Source of the DNA: Deltaproteobacteria bacterium
Lineage (GTDB): Bacteria; Desulfobacterota; Deferrimicrobia; Deferrimicrobiales; Deferrimicrobiaceae
Direction of reading: 5' to 3'
Assembly: GCA_025357175.1 (NCBI GenBank)
Contig: JANXPS010000049.1
Location: forward strand, 1-34,281
DNA: 34,281 nucleotides
In this document: positions 32,470-34,281 of the stretch, piece by piece
Position numbering within the stretch: position 1 is the first letter of the stretch
Layout: the number at the start of each line of letters is the position of its first letter
Program-made: the position numbers and the translations under genes
The notes under the pieces: generated by a model
What the model was told of the DNA's origin: nothing
Seen by the model: only the letters and a program-made list of their open reading frames with translations
Database searches by the model: none

Positions 32470-33527
32470 CGGCGTCCGCGCCCACGAAAGAGATCCTGGT
32501 CCGCGCGGTCAACTGGCTGGGCGACGCGGTGATGACGACCCCGGCGCTCGCGGCGCTGCGCGAGGCCAGTCCCGGGGCCCGCATCACGCTGGTGGCCAAG
32601 CCGCTCGTCGCCGACCTTTTCAAGGGGCACCCCGATATCGACGAGGTGATGGTCTACGACCGCGACGGGGTGCATCGCGGTTTTTCCGGGAAGCTTCGCA
32701 TGGCGTCGGCGCTCCGGGCCCGGCGATTCGCATCCGCAATCCTGTTTCAGAACGCTTTCGACGCCGCGCTGCTCGCCTTCCTGGCCGGCATTCCCGAACG
32801 GGCGGGTTATTCGACGGACGGCCGCGGGCTGCTGCTGACGCGGCCCGTGTCCGTCACGGCCGAAACGATGGCACTGCACGAGACGGAATATTACCTCTCG
32901 CTGCTCTCGGCGCTCGGCGTCCCGCGTCCGGCGACGCCGGCGCTCAGATTGCACGTCTCGGAGGTGGAACGCGCCGGGATGGCCGCGCTGCTTGCCTCTC
33001 TGGGGATCGAACCGGGCCGGCCGCTCCTCGGGATCAACCCGGGCGCGACGTTCGGCTCGGCCAAGCGCTGGTTCCCCGAGCGGTTCGCCGCGGTCGCCGA
33101 TGCCCTGTCCGACGCCTGGGGTGCGGAGGTCGTCCTGCTCGGCTCCCGCAAGGAGGCGCCCCTTTCCGACGCGATCGAGGCCGCCATGAATAAGAGGCCG
33201 CTCAACCTGACGGGGAGAACGACCGTGCGCGAAATGATGGCGCTGCTCGAGCGGTGCGCGTTCCTCGTGACGAACGACTCCGGCCCGATGCACATCGCGG
33301 CGGCGCTCGGCACGCCGCTGACGGCGATCTTCGGCCCGACCGAATGGGATCGCACCTCGCCGCTGACGAAACGCGCACGGCTCGTGCGCGCCGACGACAT
33401 CGCCTGCGCCCCGTGCAAGCGGCGCGAGTGCGACCGGGAGCACATCTGCATGCTGGGCGTGACGGCCGAAATGGTGATCGAGGCCTCCCTCGGCCTCTCT
33501 CGCGAGGTGGCCGGTGGCCGCGTCTAG
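32466..33527 (+). CDS. waaF: Lipopolysaccharide heptosyltransferase II
   Basis: The 353-residue GT9 enzyme adds the second heptose to the LPS inner core. The N-terminus has ILVRAVNWLGDAVMTTPALAAL, typical of RfaF. The C-terminal nucleotide-binding part has INPGATFGSAKRWF, VVLLGSRKEAP, LTGRTTVREMMALLERC, and DSGPMHIAAALGTPLTAIFGPTEWDRTSP. A Cys-rich strip (CAPCKRRECDREHICM) near the end is common in this family. The GTG start lies in the GTGA overlap with the aminotransferase stop, and the end overlaps the next gene by 14 bases. Confidence 0.93.
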   Translation: MTASAPTKEILVRAVNWLGDAVMTTPALAALREASPGARITLVAKPLVADLFKGHPDIDEVMVYDRDGVHRGFSGKLRMASALRARRFASAILFQNAFDAALLAFLAGIPERAGYSTDGRGLLLTRPVSVTAETMALHETEYYLSLLSALGVPRPATPALRLHVSEVERAGMAALLASLGIEPGRPLLGINPGATFGSAKRWFPERFAAVADALSDAWGAEVVLLGSRKEAPLSDAIEAAMNKRPLNLTGRTTVREMMALLERCAFLVTNDSGPMHIAAALGTPLTAIFGPTEWDRTSPLTKRARLVRADDIACAPCKRRECDREHICMLGVTAEMVIEASLGLSREVAGGRV

Positions 33528-34281
33528 AATCCTGATCGTCAAGCTGTCGGCGATGGGCGATGTCGTCCACGGGCTCGCCGCGGCGGCGTTTCTCCGGAAG
33601 GCCGCGCCGGACGCCCGGATCGCGTGGGCGGTAGACTCCCGTTTCGCGGGACTGGTCGAAGGACATCCTGCGGTCGACCGGGTCGTTCCGCTCGATATCA
33701 AATCGTGGAAAGGACGCTGGGCGGCCCCGGAGACACGGAAGGAAGTCGCCGCGGCGCTCCACGCGCTGCGCGCAGGCGGCCACGACGTCGCATTCGACCT
33801 GCAGGGAAACATCAAGAGCGGCGTGGTTGCCTGGCTCTCGGGCGCCCCGGTGCGCGTCGGCTTCCCGAAGGAGACCGTCCGGGAAAAGCCGAACCTGCTG
33901 CTCACCAACCGGCACGTGGCGCACGACCCGGCCGACCGGCATATCACCCACCGGTTGCTTCGGCTGGCATCCGCCCCGTTCGGCGGGACGTTCTCGCCGG
34001 AAGATGCCCGGCCTTTTTTCCCGGTATCGCCGGACGCGCGGCAGGCGGCGGGCGACCGGTTGCGGGAGGCACTCCCGGGAGCGACCCGTTTCCTGGCGCT
34101 TCATGCGGGAACCACCTGGAACACCAAGCGGATGGACCCGACCTTCTGGGCAGCCGTGATCGTGTTGTTGCGCGACCTGCAGCCCGGCCTTGGAACCGTG
34201 CTGTCGTGGGGCGGCGAGGCCGAAAGGGTCGAGGCGGAGCTGATCGCAGCGCTGGACGGATTCCTCGCCGCCGACGCCGCC
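33514..34281 (+). CDS. waaC: Lipopolysaccharide heptosyltransferase I (3' truncated by window edge)
   Basis: The frame is open from a GTG at 33514 to the last base, giving 256 residues without a stop. RILIVKLSAMGDVVHGLAAAAFLRK at the N-terminus and FDLQGNIKSGVVAWLSGAPVRVGF are marks of WaaC/RfaC, the enzyme that puts the first heptose on Kdo. LHAGTTWNTKRMDPTFWAAV starts the second Rossmann domain. The start overlaps waaF by 14 bases, so the two are coupled. The ADP-heptose binding region lies beyond the window, so assignment as type I rather than another GT9 enzyme rests on the N-terminal half. Confidence 0.87.
   Translation, partial: MAASRILIVKLSAMGDVVHGLAAAAFLRKAAPDARIAWAVDSRFAGLVEGHPAVDRVVPLDIKSWKGRWAAPETRKEVAAALHALRAGGHDVAFDLQGNIKSGVVAWLSGAPVRVGFPKETVREKPNLLLTNRHVAHDPADRHITHRLLRLASAPFGGTFSPEDARPFFPVSPDARQAAGDRLREALPGATRFLALHAGTTWNTKRMDPTFWAAVIVLLRDLQPGLGTVLSWGGEAERVEAELIAALDGFLAADAA

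Overview
The window is GC-rich chromosomal DNA from a Gram-negative bacterium that makes LPS. The gene set includes a BtuB/TonB outer-membrane uptake system, heptosyltransferases, futalosine-pathway menaquinone genes, DksA, GreA, a galT-glgA pair and a DUF2155-like lipoprotein. Together these point to a Desulfuromonadales/Geobacter-like deltaproteobacterium. This is inferred from gene content only; no rRNA or phylogenetic marker was placed.

Layout. Bases 1-414 hold the 3' end of a GGDEF protein. A vitamin B12 module (about 460-6805) follows: promoter, cobalamin riboswitch, btuF-btuC-btuD, a second cobalamin riboswitch, btuB and tonB. A membrane TPR protein of the TMTC type lies convergently (6816-8555, minus). 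From 8580 a long plus-strand run carries dksA, galT, glgA, a three-GAF histidine kinase, mqnE, mqnC and serS, with overlapping or nearly abutting genes from galT onward. A ferritin-like diiron protein and greA follow, ending at a strong terminator. Next come manC (minus), a DUF502 membrane protein (plus), a 1210-residue DUF748/AsmA-like protein (minus), an exported MsrA and a Mug-type DNA glycosylase (plus).

The leuA gene (25665-27242) sits behind a leader with its own promoter, a 27-codon leader ORF and two tandem intrinsic terminators with alternative pairings, which reads as a transcription attenuator. LarA-family (minus), an inositol monophosphatase-family gene (plus) and a lipoprotein (minus) follow. 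Three different tRNA-Ser genes (GGA, GCU, UGA) lie in tandem on the minus strand.

The roughly 750 bases between the tRNAs and the next gene (30597-31334) contain no convincing protein gene. They hold two inverted, diverged copies of an element whose hairpins keep their position and loops while their stems change in a compensatory way, plus a third partial direct copy. I read this as a structured RNA family that I cannot name, and it is the best candidate here for something undescribed. Several hairpin loops present GGA, two of them in the context CAGGGATG, so CsrA-type titration is one testable idea.

The window ends in an LPS/surface-sugar operon with its own promoter: a WbpE-like sugar aminotransferase, heptosyltransferase II (waaF) and a truncated heptosyltransferase I (waaC).
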